From: Corynebacterium sp. HMSC29G08
Lineage (GTDB): Bacteria > Actinomycetota > Actinomycetes > Mycobacteriales > Mycobacteriaceae
DNA: 62,354 nucleotides
Reading direction: 5' to 3'
Assembly (NCBI RefSeq): GCF_001806875.1
Contig: NZ_KV786225.1
Coordinates: 1-62,354, forward strand
Part shown: in pieces, positions 43,400-53,046 of the stretch
Numbering within the stretch: position 1 is the stretch's first letter
How the letters are laid out: each line of letters opens with the position of its first letter
Notes under the pieces: model-generated
Seen by the model: only the letters and a program-made list of their open reading frames with translations
Database searches by the model: none
Told to the model about the DNA's origin: nothing
Translations under genes and position numbers: made by a program

Positions 43400-45220
43400 A
43401 TGCCGTCGAACACGTACACAACAGAGCTTGGATTCCACCTGAATGAGAAGGAAACGTGCATCAGCCGTTTGGCTACTTTGTGCACGCAGCAGCCGCATTT
43501 GGTGCTGTTTTCCCGCCCTCGTAACTATGAGTGGGTGTCGGTGACCGCCGCGGACTTCTGGGATGAGGTCTATGACGTGGCGAAGGGGCTGATCGCGGCT
43601 GGTATTGAGCCGGGGGATCGTGTGGCTATCTTTTCTTCGACGCGCTATGAGTGGGCGTTGTTGGATTTTGCGATCTGGGCGGCGGGTGCGGCGTCGGTGC
43701 CGATTTACCCGACGAGTTCGACGCCTCAGATTCAGTGGATTTTGGAGAATTCGGGGGCGCGTATCGCGTTTTGTGAGACGCGTGATCACACTGAGTTGAT
43801 GACACCGTTTTTGCCGGATGGTGTGTACAAGGACTCCAAGCTGGAGCGTTTGTACGAGTTCAACTCGGCAGGTGTGGAAACCATCAAGTTTGAGGGCCGC
43901 ACGGTGGACACCTCGCTAGTGGACGCACGCTGGCAAGCCCTCACCCACGACGACCTAGCGTCCATTGTGTATACCTCGGGGACCACGGGGCGTCCGAAAG
44001 GCGTGGCCATTACACATGGCAACTGGGCGCACCAGTGCTGGGCACTGTTGGAAAACGAGATTGGCAAGGTGTCTTACCCGGGCCAGCGCATGGTGACGTT
44101 TTTGCCGTTGGCGCACGTGTTGGCGCGTGCGGTGTCTACAGCGTGGACGATTTCGGGGGCGACGCAGACACACTGGTCTGATACATCAACGTTGACGGTG
44201 GAGCTGCAGCGTGTGCGGCCGAACCTGGTGGTGGGCGTGCCACGCGTGTTTGAGAAGGTACGCGAAGGTGCCTACAACAAGGCCGCTGACGGTTCGGCGG
44301 TGGGCAAGCGCATCTTCTTAGAGGCGGAGAAGGCGGCGATTGAGTACTCGAAGGCGCTGGATACGCCGGAGGGGCCGTCGCGAATGCAAAAAGCCAAGGT
44401 CAAGGTGTACGAGAAGCTGGTGTACGGCAAGATCAAGGAGGCCATGGGCGGCTCGGTCTGGTACGCCATTACGGGTGGTTCGGCGATGAGCTCGGATCTG
44501 TCGCACTTCTTCCGCGGCATGGGTGTGCCTATTTATGAGGGCTACGGGCTGACTGAGACGTGTGCGGCGTGCTGCGTGAACAACGCGGATGCGAACAAGA
44601 TTGGCACCGTTGGCCGCCCGGTCAATGGCTACTCGGTGCGCATCAATGATGACGGTGAGATCGAGTTCCAGGGCCCCGGCGTGTTCTCCTGCTACTGGCA
44701 GAACCCGGAGGCCACCGAAGAGGCGATCACGGACGGCTGGTTCAACACCGGTGACCTGGGTGAGGTTGATGAGGACGGGTTTGTCTCCATCACGGGCCGC
44801 AAGAAGGACCTGATTGTTACCGCTGGCGGCAAGAACGTCTCCCCGGCGCCGCTGGAGGATATCATCCGCCAGCACCCGCTGATCTCCAATGCGCTGCTGG
44901 TTGGGGACGGCAAACCGTTCATCGGCGTCCTTGTCACCTTGGATGAGGAGGAGCTGAAGCGCTGGAAGGCCAACCGCAACATTCCGGCGAACCGGAAGGC
45001 GTCCGAATTGGCGCAGGATGCGGCGTTGCGTGCTGAGGTGCAGGATGCGATCAACATGGCGAATGCGACGGTGTCGCGAGCAGAGGCTGTGAAGAAGTTC
45101 CGCATCCTGGACCGTGACCTCTCGGAGCAAAATGATGAGATGACGCCGACGATGAAGGTGAAGCGCAACGTGGTGTTCCAGCGTTTCCAGGAGGATATTG
45201 ACAAGCTGTATCAGCGTTAG
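43400..45220 (+). CDS. fadD15: Long-chain fatty acid-CoA ligase
   Basis: Activates fatty acids to acyl-CoA via an acyl-adenylate. The 606-aa product has the AMP-binding P-loop VYTSGTTGRPKG (about 188-199), IYEGYGLTETCA (about 376-387), the GWFNTGDLGEVDEDGFVSITGRKKD hinge region (about 447-470) and a C-terminal catalytic lysine region ending TPTMKVKRNVV. This is the FadD15-type eukaryote-like long form, lacking a signal peptide. ATG 43400 is chosen for its -10 spacing; GTG 43391 is also open. In Corynebacterium it may feed mycolate or phospholipid synthesis. Confidence 0.92.
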   Translation: MPSNTYTTELGFHLNEKETCISRLATLCTQQPHLVLFSRPRNYEWVSVTAADFWDEVYDVAKGLIAAGIEPGDRVAIFSSTRYEWALLDFAIWAAGAASVPIYPTSSTPQIQWILENSGARIAFCETRDHTELMTPFLPDGVYKDSKLERLYEFNSAGVETIKFEGRTVDTSLVDARWQALTHDDLASIVYTSGTTGRPKGVAITHGNWAHQCWALLENEIGKVSYPGQRMVTFLPLAHVLARAVSTAWTISGATQTHWSDTSTLTVELQRVRPNLVVGVPRVFEKVREGAYNKAADGSAVGKRIFLEAEKAAIEYSKALDTPEGPSRMQKAKVKVYEKLVYGKIKEAMGGSVWYAITGGSAMSSDLSHFFRGMGVPIYEGYGLTETCAACCVNNADANKIGTVGRPVNGYSVRINDDGEIEFQGPGVFSCYWQNPEATEEAITDGWFNTGDLGEVDEDGFVSITGRKKDLIVTAGGKNVSPAPLEDIIRQHPLISNALLVGDGKPFIGVLVTLDEEELKRWKANRNIPANRKASELAQDAALRAEVQDAINMANATVSRAEAVKKFRILDRDLSEQNDEMTPTMKVKRNVVFQRFQEDIDKLYQR

Positions 45221-45305
45221 CGGCGCGCCTTAACGCCGGTGCGCGTGAAGTGGAATAGCATCGCTGACTGTTACTGTCACGTGTTTGTTTCCTGGGAGGC
45301 TTACG

Positions 45306-45974
45306 ATGCACAAATCGGCCGCTGTGCTGCGCCATCGTGAGTTGACTCAGGAGATTTACAACATCGGTGATGAGGTTGCTGAGTACGCTGAGCACATCGC
45401 CGAGGCCATCGCTGACTATGACGGTGAGCTAGCAGATGACTGCTTGGCGGAGTTCTGCGAAATTGTGGATGACGCCCGCCAGGACGCCCGCCGTATCGTC
45501 GGCGAGCTGATCGGGTTGCGCCAGGCGCTGACGTCGGGGATGCGCGCCGGCCACCTGTCCGCCAGTGCGCATCCGGAGGAGCGGATCCCGGAGCCTGAGC
45601 TTCTCGACGCTGCGGGCTTGGACGACCTCTTCCCGCTTAAAGTGCCGTATTCGGTGCAGATGATGCAGGACGCTTTGACGGGTCGCACTGATTTGGTGGT
45701 GCAGCACCTTGAAGAGGTCGTGGCGTTTGTGCTTGAGCAGACGGACATGGTGGCGCGTGAGCTGGGTGCGGTGAGCTTGCCGCACCTGTATGCGCGTGCT
45801 GGCGCGCTTGTGGAGGCAGCCGTGGACGGCTGGATTGAGACCGTGTTTGAGGATCATCCGGCGTTTGCCCGCACGATGCGGGGCCTGAATCCGCCAGAGT
45901 TTTTGGAAGAGCGCGCGCGTATCGACGCCATCGTGGCCCGCGTCGCCGCCAAACGCCGCCGCCGCGGCGCCTAA
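45306..45974 (+). CDS. Conserved hypothetical helical protein
   Basis: No known domain is recognised. The 222-aa product is acidic at the N-terminus, almost entirely helical (EVAEYAEHIAEAIADYDGELADDCLAEF; RIVGELIGLRQALTSGMRA) and ends in a basic tail (AKRRRRGA). It has no signal peptide or membrane segment. GGGAGG sits about 7 nt before ATG 45306, giving this start preference over 45285. I recall an unnamed gene between fadD15 and hemW in C. glutamicum. A perfect 13-bp tandem duplication covers its stop codon. Confidence 0.75.
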   Translation: MHKSAAVLRHRELTQEIYNIGDEVAEYAEHIAEAIADYDGELADDCLAEFCEIVDDARQDARRIVGELIGLRQALTSGMRAGHLSASAHPEERIPEPELLDAAGLDDLFPLKVPYSVQMMQDALTGRTDLVVQHLEEVVAFVLEQTDMVARELGAVSLPHLYARAGALVEAAVDGWIETVFEDHPAFARTMRGLNPPEFLEERARIDAIVARVAAKRRRRGA

Positions 45975-45994
45975 GGATTTAGCCTAAGGATTTA
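45969..45994. repeat. 13-bp tandem duplication over a stop codon
   Basis: GCCTAAGGATTTA occurs twice without a gap (45969-45981, 45982-45994). The first copy contains the TAA of the preceding gene. It is a recent-looking slippage event with no evident function. Confidence 0.75.
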
Positions 45995-46015
45995 TCCGAT
46001 ACACTCTCGCCTCAT

Positions 46016-46080
46016 GCCCCGGTGTGTGAAGGCGCGGATTGGCGGATCCGTGTCAGTCCTTTGTCGCCGGGGCGTTTTAT
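46016..46080 (+). terminator. Branched hairpin with T-tail between the unknown gene and hemW
   Basis: GCCCCGG (46016-46022) pairs with CCGGGGC (46067-46073), followed by GTTTTAT. Inside the 44-nt loop CGGAT and ATCCG can form a second stem. An intrinsic terminator for the upstream gene is the simplest reading. TACACT at about 45999-46004 could instead start a short RNA of roughly 70 nt. It is not a tRNA: no T-arm motif is present. Confidence 0.5.
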
Positions 46081-46112
46081 GTGCGTGTCTGGGTGAAGTA
46101 GGGGTTACGTAG

Positions 46113-46118
46113 CAGAAT
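46113..46118 (+). promoter_or_regulatory. -10 element for leaderless hemW
   Basis: CAGAAT ends exactly 7 nt before ATG 46126. The alternative ATG 46117 overlaps the hexamer, favouring 46126 as the start. Confidence 0.45.
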
Positions 46119-46125
46119 GTGTCGC

Positions 46126-47232
46126 ATGGATGCTTTTGGCGTGTATGTGCATGTCCCGTTTTGTGAGAGTCGTTGCGGGTATTGCGATTTCAATACCTAT
46201 ACCCCGGCTGAGGTGGAAACGTCCCACGCTGCGTATTTGGATGCGTTGGAGCGCGAGCTTGCGTTAGCGGCCTCAACGGTGCAGCGTTCGGCGGACACGG
46301 TGTTTATTGGCGGAGGTACGCCGAGTGTGTTGGGGGCAGACGGCTTAGGACGCATCCTCAACGCGGTGCGCAACACGTTTGGCTTAAGCGTTGGTGCGGA
46401 GATCACCACGGAGTCCAACCCGGAGTCTACAAGCCCGCAGTATTTCGAGGGCTTGCTGAACAACGGCTTTACGCGTGTGTCGTTGGGTATGCAGTCGGCG
46501 TCCACGCCGGTACTCAAGGTGCTGGACCGTCGGCATACGCCGGGGCGCGCGGTCGCGGCGGCCAAAGAGGCGCACGACGCCGGCTTTAAGCACATCAACC
46601 TGGACATGATCTACGGCACCCCGACCGAGACGGACGACGATGTACGCGCAACCCTAGACGCCATTTTGGAAACCCCAGTTGATCACGTTAGCGCCTACTC
46701 GTTGATCGTGGAGGACGGCACAGCGATGCATCGTAAGGTTCGCCGCGGTGAGTTGCCGGCGCCGCAGGAGGATGTCTACGCGCGCAGATACGAGATGATC
46801 GCCGAGACCCTCGAAGCGCAGGGCTTCGACTGGTACGAGGTATCCAACTGGGCCAAGCCGGGCGGGGAGTGCCGCCACAACTTGTTGTATTGGCGCGGCG
46901 GCGCGTGGTGGGGTGCAGGCCCGGGTGCGCATTCCACAATCTTTCCGCGCCGTTTCTACAACGTGAAGCGTCCCGAGCGCTACGCCGACATCCTCGCCGC
47001 AAACCAGCTGCCCATCGCCGAGGAGGAGCAGCTTACTGATCAGATCCGCCGTTTTGAGGCGGTCATGTTGGGGTTGCGGCTCAAAGAGGGGATTGCAGCT
47101 GGGTTGGTTGACGGGGGCGTCGATAAGCATGAAGCCCTCGGCCTGCTGACGGTGGGCGAGCGCATCGCAGTGACGGACAAGGGCAGGCTGCTTGTCGACG
47201 GCATCGTGACAGACCTGCTTGCCCACGAGTAA
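46126..47232 (+). CDS. hemW: HemW-like radical SAM protein (oxygen-independent coproporphyrinogen III oxidase family)
   Basis: Radical SAM protein; the HemW branch is thought to be a heme chaperone rather than a true HemN. The 368-aa product starts [17 protein letters not shown] and has the CxxxCxxC iron-sulfur motif (Cys about 13, 17, 20), [10 protein letters not shown] and the conserved C-terminal winged region. It lacks the extra N-terminal residues and Cys of HemN. Residues 331-339 read GVDKHEALG, encoded by an exact repeat word with its second arm. It precedes hrcA-dnaJ2, a linkage common in Gram-positives. Confidence 0.92.
   Translation: MDAFGVYVHVPFCESRCGYCDFNTYTPAEVETSHAAYLDALERELALAASTVQRSADTVFIGGGTPSVLGADGLGRILNAVRNTFGLSVGAEITTESNPESTSPQYFEGLLNNGFTRVSLGMQSASTPVLKVLDRRHTPGRAVAAAKEAHDAGFKHINLDMIYGTPTETDDDVRATLDAILETPVDHVSAYSLIVEDGTAMHRKVRRGELPAPQEDVYARRYEMIAETLEAQGFDWYEVSNWAKPGGECRHNLLYWRGGAWWGAGPGAHSTIFPRRFYNVKRPERYADILAANQLPIAEEEQLTDQIRRFEAVMLGLRLKEGIAAGLVDGGVDKHEALGLLTVGERIAVTDKGRLLVDGIVTDLLAHE
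47116..47128 (+). repeat. 13-bp repeat word, copy 6 (in hemW)
   Basis: Exact match, preceded by GGG and followed by ATGAA-GCCC. It is read GVDK. With its flanks this copy and the mak copy share about 22 of 24 bases when oriented alike. Confidence 0.9.
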
Positions 47233-47243
47233 CATCAACGGCT

Positions 47244-48260
47244 ATGAGTGCGGCGGATGTGAGACGGCGGGCGGTGCTGCGGGCAATCGTCGCTGATTAC
47301 ATCGCCAGCCAGGAACCTGTGGGCTCGAAGGCGCTTGTGGAGCGCCACGGGCTGGGCGTCAGCTCGGCGACCATTCGCAACGACATGAGCGTGCTAGAGT
47401 CCCAGGGCTTCATCGAGCAGACGCATGCGTCGTCGGGGAGGATCCCCACTGAGGCGGGCTACCGGGCGTTTGTGGACGCTTTGCATGACGTCAAGCCGTT
47501 GTCCGTCGCAGAGCGGCACGCGATCATGCAGTTTCTTGACGGCGGTGTGGATCTCGAAGACGTACTGCGCCGCTCAGTGACGCTGCTTGCGCAACTGACG
47601 AACCAGGCGGCCGTGGTGCAGCTGCCCACGCTGACGGTCTCGCGCGTGAAACACTGCGAGGTGGTGGCGCTTGCGCCGACGCGCCTTCTGCTGGTGCTGA
47701 TCACGGACACGGGGCGCGTGGACCAGCGCAACGTGGAACTGGAACAGCCGATTGATGATGCCGCAGTGCGGCTGCTGCGCGAACACCTCAACACCGTGCT
47801 GGTAGGCAAGACGCTGCGCGAAGCCGCCGACGCGATTGCGGGCCTGCCAAACGAGGCACCTGGCCACCTGGAACCGGCGGCGCGCCGGGCAACCGAGGTA
47901 CTCATAGATACCTTGGTGGAGACCACGCCGGACCGTATTTTGATTGCGGGTGCCGGCAATCTCAGCTTGCACGGGCCGGGGGATTTGCGCAGCGTGATTG
48001 CCGCGCTGGAGGAACAAGTGGTGGTGCTGAAGCTGTTGGCAAGCGCCCAGGAGCTTGAGCAGGTGTCCGTACGCATCGGGCGTGAGAACGAGGATGTGGA
48101 ATTATCGCGCGCCAGTGTTGTTACAACTGCATATGGGGCTGGCCATGAGGCACTTGGTGGTTTAGGGGTTGTCGGTCCCACGCACATGGACTACCCCGGT
48201 ACCATTCAGAAGGTTGCAACGGTGGCCAGCTATATCAGCCGCATCCTGCGCGGCGAATAG
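47244..48260 (+). CDS. hrcA: Heat-inducible transcription repressor HrcA
   Basis: Represses class I heat-shock genes by binding CIRCE elements, with GroE as cofactor. The 338-aa product has an N-terminal winged helix ([38 protein letters not shown], about 10-47) and [16 protein letters not shown] (about 62-77). The central GAF-like and C-terminal domains follow, ending in [21 protein letters not shown]. No CIRCE sequence is visible upstream of it or elsewhere in the window. It starts 11 bp after hemW and 11 bp before dnaJ. Confidence 0.95.
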   Translation: MSAADVRRRAVLRAIVADYIASQEPVGSKALVERHGLGVSSATIRNDMSVLESQGFIEQTHASSGRIPTEAGYRAFVDALHDVKPLSVAERHAIMQFLDGGVDLEDVLRRSVTLLAQLTNQAAVVQLPTLTVSRVKHCEVVALAPTRLLLVLITDTGRVDQRNVELEQPIDDAAVRLLREHLNTVLVGKTLREAADAIAGLPNEAPGHLEPAARRATEVLIDTLVETTPDRILIAGAGNLSLHGPGDLRSVIAALEEQVVVLKLLASAQELEQVSVRIGRENEDVELSRASVVTTAYGAGHEALGGLGVVGPTHMDYPGTIQKVATVASYISRILRGE

Positions 48261-48271
48261 AAAGGAACGTT

Positions 48272-49408
48272 TTGGCTCGGGATTACTACGGCATCCTCGG
48301 CGTGGACCGGGAAGCCACCGAACAGGAAATTAAAAAGGCGTATCGCAAACTTGCGCGTAAGTACCACCCGGATGTGAATCCGTCGGAGGAGGCGCAGGAG
48401 AAGTTTGCGGAGATCTCGCTTGCACAGGAGGTGCTGCTGGATCCGCAGAAGCGCTCCATTGTGGATCGTGGCGGGGACCCGATGGAGGCCGGCGGCGGCA
48501 TGGGTGGCGGCGCCGGATTCGGTGGTGGATTGGGCGATATTTTTGAGGCGTTTTTCGGCGGTGGTGCCGGTGGGGCGCGTCAGCCGCGTTCGCGTGTGCA
48601 GCCGGGCGCGGATGCGTTGCTGCGGACCTCCATTACCCTGCAGGAGGCCTACGCAGGTGTGAAGCAGGAAGTCAGCGTTGACACGGCCGTGGTGTGCGAC
48701 AAGTGCCACGGAACCGGGTCCGAATCCCAGGCGAAGCCGGTCACGTGTGATTACTGCCAGGGCATGGGTGCGGTCCAGGAGATGCAGCAGTCCTTCCTGG
48801 GCAATGTGATGACTACACGTGATTGCCCGAAGTGCCGCGGCTACGGCGAGATTATTAAGGACCCGTGCGGGCAGTGCGCCGGCGATGGCCGCGTGCGCGC
48901 AACCCGTGATCTGACGGTGAACATCCCGGCGGGTATTGCCAACGGGATGCGTATCCGCATGGCTGGCCAGGGCGAGGTCGGCCACGGCGGCGGGCCCGCA
49001 GGTGACCTGTACGTGGAGGTGCACACGGAGCCGCACCCGTACTTTGTTCGGGACGGCAACGATTTGCTGCTGCAGCTCAACGTACCGATGGTGGACGCGG
49101 CACTTGGCACGGAGATCACGGTGGACAACCTGGCTGGTGGCCAGACCGTCATCGAGGTGCCTGCTGGCACGCAGCCGGGTGAGACTGTGCGTTTGGATGG
49201 CGAGGGCATGCCGTTGCTTCGAACTGACCGCTTCGGCGACCTGGTCGCGCACGTGCAGGTTGTCGTGCCGACGGACCTTTCGTCCGAGGAGCGTGAGGCG
49301 CTGACCAAGCTTCGTAACGCTCGCAGTGACAGCGCCAAAGTTCACACCGAGTCCGACAACACCCATGAGGGGTTCTTCGGCCGGATGCGTGATAGGTTCC
49401 GCCGCTAG
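48272..49408 (+). CDS. dnaJ2: Chaperone protein DnaJ (DnaJ2)
   Basis: Co-chaperone of DnaK that stimulates its ATPase and delivers substrates. The 378-aa product has a J domain with the HPD triad (YHPDVNP, about 32-35) and a Gly-rich linker (about 70-105). Four zinc motifs [24 protein letters not shown] and CGQCAGDG (about 143-212) and the C-terminal substrate-binding domains follow. Start TTG 48272 follows AAAGGAACG. This is the hrcA-linked DnaJ; actinobacteria usually have a second copy with dnaK. Confidence 0.95.
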   Translation: MARDYYGILGVDREATEQEIKKAYRKLARKYHPDVNPSEEAQEKFAEISLAQEVLLDPQKRSIVDRGGDPMEAGGGMGGGAGFGGGLGDIFEAFFGGGAGGARQPRSRVQPGADALLRTSITLQEAYAGVKQEVSVDTAVVCDKCHGTGSESQAKPVTCDYCQGMGAVQEMQQSFLGNVMTTRDCPKCRGYGEIIKDPCGQCAGDGRVRATRDLTVNIPAGIANGMRIRMAGQGEVGHGGGPAGDLYVEVHTEPHPYFVRDGNDLLLQLNVPMVDAALGTEITVDNLAGGQTVIEVPAGTQPGETVRLDGEGMPLLRTDRFGDLVAHVQVVVPTDLSSEEREALTKLRNARSDSAKVHTESDNTHEGFFGRMRDRFRR

Positions 49409-50100
49409 TGTCGCTGCCGCTTTTCATTACTGACAACCCGCGCGCAGGCGTGCTCGTTGGCCCGGAGGCCCAGCACGCCCACGTGAAACGCATTGCGGTT
49501 GGGGAGCAGATCATGCTTACCGACGGCTTCGGCTTGACCACCACCGTCACCGTCACCCACACCGCCAAAAGCGAACTACGCGGCGACGTGGTTGCCCAAC
49601 ACGTGGTTCAGGCGCCCTCGCCGCGAGTGACGGTGGTGCAGGCGATCCCGAAATCGGAGCGCTCCGAGCTTGCCGTTGACCTGGCTGTACAGGCCGGCGC
49701 GGACGCGATCATCCCCTGGATCAGCCACCGCACAATCGCCCGCTGGCCGGAAAACAAGCAGGCCAAGATGGTAGAGAAGTGGCAAAATCAGGCCCTTGCC
49801 AGTGCCAAGCAGGCGCGTCGGGCGTGGGTGCCGCAGGTAGCTAAGCCGGTGTCGTCGGGGTGGCTGGGTGGCGTCGATAAGCAAAAGCTCATCCTGCATG
49901 AGGACGCGACCACATCAATCAGGGATGTGGAGCTTTCGGACGACATCTACCTGGTAGTCGGGCCCGAAGGAGGCATTGGCGCAGATGAACTGGAGCTGAT
50001 CGGCGGCACACCCGTAAAACTCGGGCCCGAGGTGCTTCGGACAGCAAGCGCGGCGTTTGCGGGGCTCTGCGCGATCGGAACCTTGACAAGCCGCTGGTAG
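49408..50100 (+). CDS. rsmE: 16S rRNA m3U1498 methyltransferase
   Basis: SPOUT-family methyltransferase that methylates U1498 of 16S rRNA. The 230-aa product has an N-terminal PUA-like domain (about 1-70) and the knot domain with VVQAIPKSERSELAVDLAVQAG (about 76-97), VGPEGGIGADEL (about 183-194) and LGPEVLRTASA near the end. Residues 155-158 read GVDK from an exact repeat word, located in a variable insertion before the knot. GTG 49408 overlaps the last base of dnaJ2. Confidence 0.93.
   Translation: MSLPLFITDNPRAGVLVGPEAQHAHVKRIAVGEQIMLTDGFGLTTTVTVTHTAKSELRGDVVAQHVVQAPSPRVTVVQAIPKSERSELAVDLAVQAGADAIIPWISHRTIARWPENKQAKMVEKWQNQALASAKQARRAWVPQVAKPVSSGWLGGVDKQKLILHEDATTSIRDVELSDDIYLVVGPEGGIGADELELIGGTPVKLGPEVLRTASAAFAGLCAIGTLTSRW
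49870..49882 (+). repeat. 13-bp repeat word, copy 7 (in rsmE)
   Basis: Exact match, followed by AAAA-GCTC (GAGC arm). It is read GVDK, continuing QKLILHED. Confidence 0.9.
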
Positions 50101-50113
50101 TCTGAAGCGCATT

Positions 50114-51136
50114 ATGGAAGAACTGCTCACCCGAAAAATCGAGCTGGATTCCGCCTACGCGCAATCCGTCCTTGGGGTCAACGATGAAAACGTCCGCGTA
50201 CTCAGCCAACACTTGGGCGTGGACGTGCACGCGCGGGGCACGACGGTGACACTGCGTGGCCAGGCCCACCGTGTTGGCCATGCGCTGCGCGCACTGGACG
50301 AGCTGGAGTCGATGGCGCGCCGCGGGGTGCCCGTGACCGCGGATACCGTGGTGCACGCCGTGCGGATTATGGAAAATGAGGCGCCAGAGTCCGTCGCGGA
50401 GATCCTGGGCGCGGAGATTGTGGCGCGCAAAGGCAAGGTGATTCGTCCGAAGACGGCGGGGCAGCGCCGCTACGTGGACTCCATTGACGCGAACACGATT
50501 ACGTTTGGGATTGGCCCGGCCGGCTCCGGCAAGACGTACCTGGCGGTGGCGAAAGCCGTGCAGGCGCTGCAGAACAAAGAAGTCAAACGCATCATCCTGA
50601 CCCGCCCGGCCGTGGAAGCAGGCGAGAAGCTGGGCTTTTTGCCCGGCACGCTCAGCGATAAAATCGACCCGTACCTGCGGCCGCTGTACGACGCGCTGCG
50701 GGACATGCTTGACCCCGAGATGATCCCCAAGCTGATCGAAGCCGGCATCATCGAAGTCGCCCCGCTTGCCTACATGCGCGGCCGCACGCTCTCAGACGCG
50801 TTTGTGATCCTGGATGAGGCCCAAAACACCACCGGCGCGCAGATGAAAATGTTCCTGACGCGTCTCGGTTTCGGTTCGAAGATGGTGGTCACGGGCGACG
50901 TCTCCCAGGTGGACCTGCCGCGGGGTACCGTCTCGGGTCTGCGCGTGGCGCGTCGCATCCTCGGCGATATCGAAGGCATTGAGTTTATGGAGCTGCGCGC
51001 CGAAGACGTGGTGCGCCACCACCTGATCTCGCGCATTGTTGCGGCCTACGACCGCCATGATGCGCAAAACGCGGCGCGCTACGAGAAGCGCCAGCGAGAA
51101 ATTGAGCGCGAACGTGAGCTGGAGGCAGGGCAATGA
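50114..51136 (+). CDS. phoH: PhoH-like ATPase
   Basis: P-loop NTPase of the PhoH family, associated with RNA metabolism. The 340-aa product has an N-terminal KH-like region (about 1-90) and the ATPase domain with [16 protein letters not shown] (about 135-150), [17 protein letters not shown] and Walker [12 protein letters not shown] (about 231-241), plus [13 protein letters not shown]. Its ATGA overlap with ybeY points to coupled translation. The conserved phoH-ybeY-corC-era order indicates a role in ribosome/RNA quality control. Confidence 0.94.
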   Translation: MEELLTRKIELDSAYAQSVLGVNDENVRVLSQHLGVDVHARGTTVTLRGQAHRVGHALRALDELESMARRGVPVTADTVVHAVRIMENEAPESVAEILGAEIVARKGKVIRPKTAGQRRYVDSIDANTITFGIGPAGSGKTYLAVAKAVQALQNKEVKRIILTRPAVEAGEKLGFLPGTLSDKIDPYLRPLYDALRDMLDPEMIPKLIEAGIIEVAPLAYMRGRTLSDAFVILDEAQNTTGAQMKMFLTRLGFGSKMVVTGDVSQVDLPRGTVSGLRVARRILGDIEGIEFMELRAEDVVRHHLISRIVAAYDRHDAQNAARYEKRQREIERERELEAGQ

Positions 51137-51717
51137 GTATTGAGGTGTTAAACGAGTCGGGAGAGGCCGACGTCAACGAAGAGATGCTGGTGGACGTCTG
51201 CTCGTTCGCGTTGCGTGCGATGGACGTCCACCCAGACACCGAGGTTACGATCACGCTTGTAGACGAAGCGACGATGGCCGACCTCCACGTCCGCTGGATG
51301 GACCTGGAAGGCCCAACTGACGTGATGAGTTTCCCCATGGATGAGTTGACGCCGGGCGGTGGGCGTCCAGACGCCTCGCCGTTTGGTGCGGCCATGCTTG
51401 GAGACATCATCCTGTGCCCCGCCTTCGACCGCAAACAAGCCGAAATGGCCGGCCACGACTTGGCGCACGAGCTTGCGCTGCTCACCGTCCACGGGGTGCT
51501 GCACCTGCTTGGCTACGACCACGTCGCCCCAGACGACGAGCACGAGATGTTCGCCCTGCAAAACGAGATCCTGTCGGATTGGTACGACTCGCTGCACACC
51601 CGTGGCGTGGCCTACCAGGACAAGCCGACGGGTGAGCATGCGTTTCCGTCGGCAGCGGACCGCGAAGAGCTGGATCGACGCATGCGCGCGGCTGGCGAGC
51701 AGGCGGGGGAGCGCTAA
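51133..51717 (+). CDS. ybeY: Endoribonuclease YbeY (rRNA maturation factor)
   Basis: Zinc-dependent endoribonuclease taking part in 16S rRNA 3' processing and 70S quality control. The 194-aa product contains [21 protein letters not shown] (about 51-71), LGDIILCP and the metal-binding [11 protein letters not shown] (about 120-130), where the family motif is H-G-x-L-H-L-x-G-Y-D-H. A C-terminal extension of about 40 residues is typical for actinobacteria. It abuts the next gene with no gap. Confidence 0.95.
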   Translation: MSIEVLNESGEADVNEEMLVDVCSFALRAMDVHPDTEVTITLVDEATMADLHVRWMDLEGPTDVMSFPMDELTPGGGRPDASPFGAAMLGDIILCPAFDRKQAEMAGHDLAHELALLTVHGVLHLLGYDHVAPDDEHEMFALQNEILSDWYDSLHTRGVAYQDKPTGEHAFPSAADREELDRRMRAAGEQAGER

Positions 51718-53046
51718 GTGCCACTCACGCTTGCCTATGCGGTGACGACGCTGATCGCACTGCTGCTATCCGGCCTTTTGGGTTCGGTGGAGTCCGCGCT
51801 GGCGCCGATCTCGCGTGCCCGCGTAGAAGGCATGGTCAAAGACGACGTGCGCGGCTCGGCAACCCTGCTGCGCGTGGTGGACAACCGCGCAAGTCACGTC
51901 AATACGCTGGTGATGCTTCGCACAGTGTTGGATGTGGTGGCGGCGGTGTTCGCCGCGATGCTCGCCATGGACCTGATCGCGTCCGACGTGTGGGCGATTA
52001 CCGCGGCGGTTGCCGCTGTGACACTGCTGCAGTTCGGCATCATCGGCGTGTTTGCGCGTACGGCGGGTAAGCGCAACCCGTATTCCATCAGTTTGCGCGC
52101 CGCGCAGTGGCTGGTGGCGTTCCACACCATCCTGGGCCCGTTGTCGGGGTTGCTGATCAAGCTTGGCAACGTCTTCCACCCGGGCGAGGATTTCCGCGAC
52201 GGCCCCTACTCCACCGAGGTGGAGCTGCGTGAGATGGTGGATATTGCCCAGGAGCAGGGCGTGGTGGAAACCACCGAGGGTCGCATGATCCAGAATATTT
52301 TCGATCTCGCCTCCACCCACGCCCGCCAAGTCATGGTGCCGCGTCCTGAGATGATCTGGATCGAGGAGGATAAGACGGCCGCCCAGGCTACGCGCCTGAT
52401 GGTGCGTTCCGGCCACTCGCGCGTACCCGTGATCGGTGAGGATGTCGATGACATCGTCGGCGTTGCCTACCTCAAGGACATGTTTGGTGAGGACGGCCGC
52501 CCCATCGACCGCGCCACCGCCATCACCAACGTGGTGCGCGAGCCCCTGTTCGTCCCCGACTCCAAGCCGCTGGACGTGTTACTGAAGCAGATGCAGCAGC
52601 AAAACACGCACATTGCGGTCGTAGTCGATGAGTACGGCGGCGTCGCCGGCCTGCTCACCATGGAGGACCTGCTGGAGGAGATCGTCGGCGAAATCACCGA
52701 CGAGTACGACGAAGACGAAGCCGCCCCCATCGAACACCTCGACATGGATTCGGACATCCGCCTCCTGCGCGTCCAGGCTCGTCTGCCGCTGGATGATCTC
52801 ATCGACCACCTCGCCGACCACTTGGACTATGAGCTCACGTATGACGACGAGGTGCTCGACTCCGTCGATACTGTTGCCGGTTTGTTGTCCTATGAGTTGG
52901 GGCGTGTGCCGTTGCCGGGGTCGTCGATAAGCATAGATGGCCTGACGTATACCGCGGAAGGCGGCCGTGACCGCCGGGGTCGCATCAAGACCCGTACTGT
53001 TTTAGTAAGTGTTCCCGCGCCTGCGGGGGAGGAGTTTTCCAAATGA
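51718..53046 (+). CDS. CNNM/CorC-HlyC family transporter-like protein
   Basis: Membrane protein of the hemolysin C/CorC type implicated in Mg2+/Co2+ homeostasis. The 442-aa product has an N-terminal DUF21 region with three to four membrane segments (about 1-150), two CBS domains (about 200-330; MVPRPEMIWIEED and VVDEYGGVAGLLTMEDLLEEIVGEI) and a C-terminal transporter-associated domain (about 345-435). GTG 51718 directly follows the ybeY stop. A one-mismatch repeat word at 52920 encodes SSIS near residue 402. It ends in an ATGA overlap with pdxY. Confidence 0.9.
   Translation: MPLTLAYAVTTLIALLLSGLLGSVESALAPISRARVEGMVKDDVRGSATLLRVVDNRASHVNTLVMLRTVLDVVAAVFAAMLAMDLIASDVWAITAAVAAVTLLQFGIIGVFARTAGKRNPYSISLRAAQWLVAFHTILGPLSGLLIKLGNVFHPGEDFRDGPYSTEVELREMVDIAQEQGVVETTEGRMIQNIFDLASTHARQVMVPRPEMIWIEEDKTAAQATRLMVRSGHSRVPVIGEDVDDIVGVAYLKDMFGEDGRPIDRATAITNVVREPLFVPDSKPLDVLLKQMQQQNTHIAVVVDEYGGVAGLLTMEDLLEEIVGEITDEYDEDEAAPIEHLDMDSDIRLLRVQARLPLDDLIDHLADHLDYELTYDDEVLDSVDTVAGLLSYELGRVPLPGSSISIDGLTYTAEGGRDRRGRIKTRTVLVSVPAPAGEEFSK
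52920..52932 (+). repeat. 13-bp repeat word, one-mismatch copy in the CorC-like gene
   Basis: GTCGTCGATAAGC (position 2 differs), followed by ATAGATGGCC, a weak version of the second arm. It is read SSIS. Confidence 0.55.

Noticed and set aside
46016..46073. tRNA-like 7-bp outer stem
   Set aside because: Only 58 nt long, no T-arm consensus and no anticodon-arm geometry. Treated as terminator or small RNA.
47233..47243. CIRCE operator upstream of hrcA
   Set aside because: The TTAGCACTC/GAGTGCTAA palindrome is not present in the gap or nearby.
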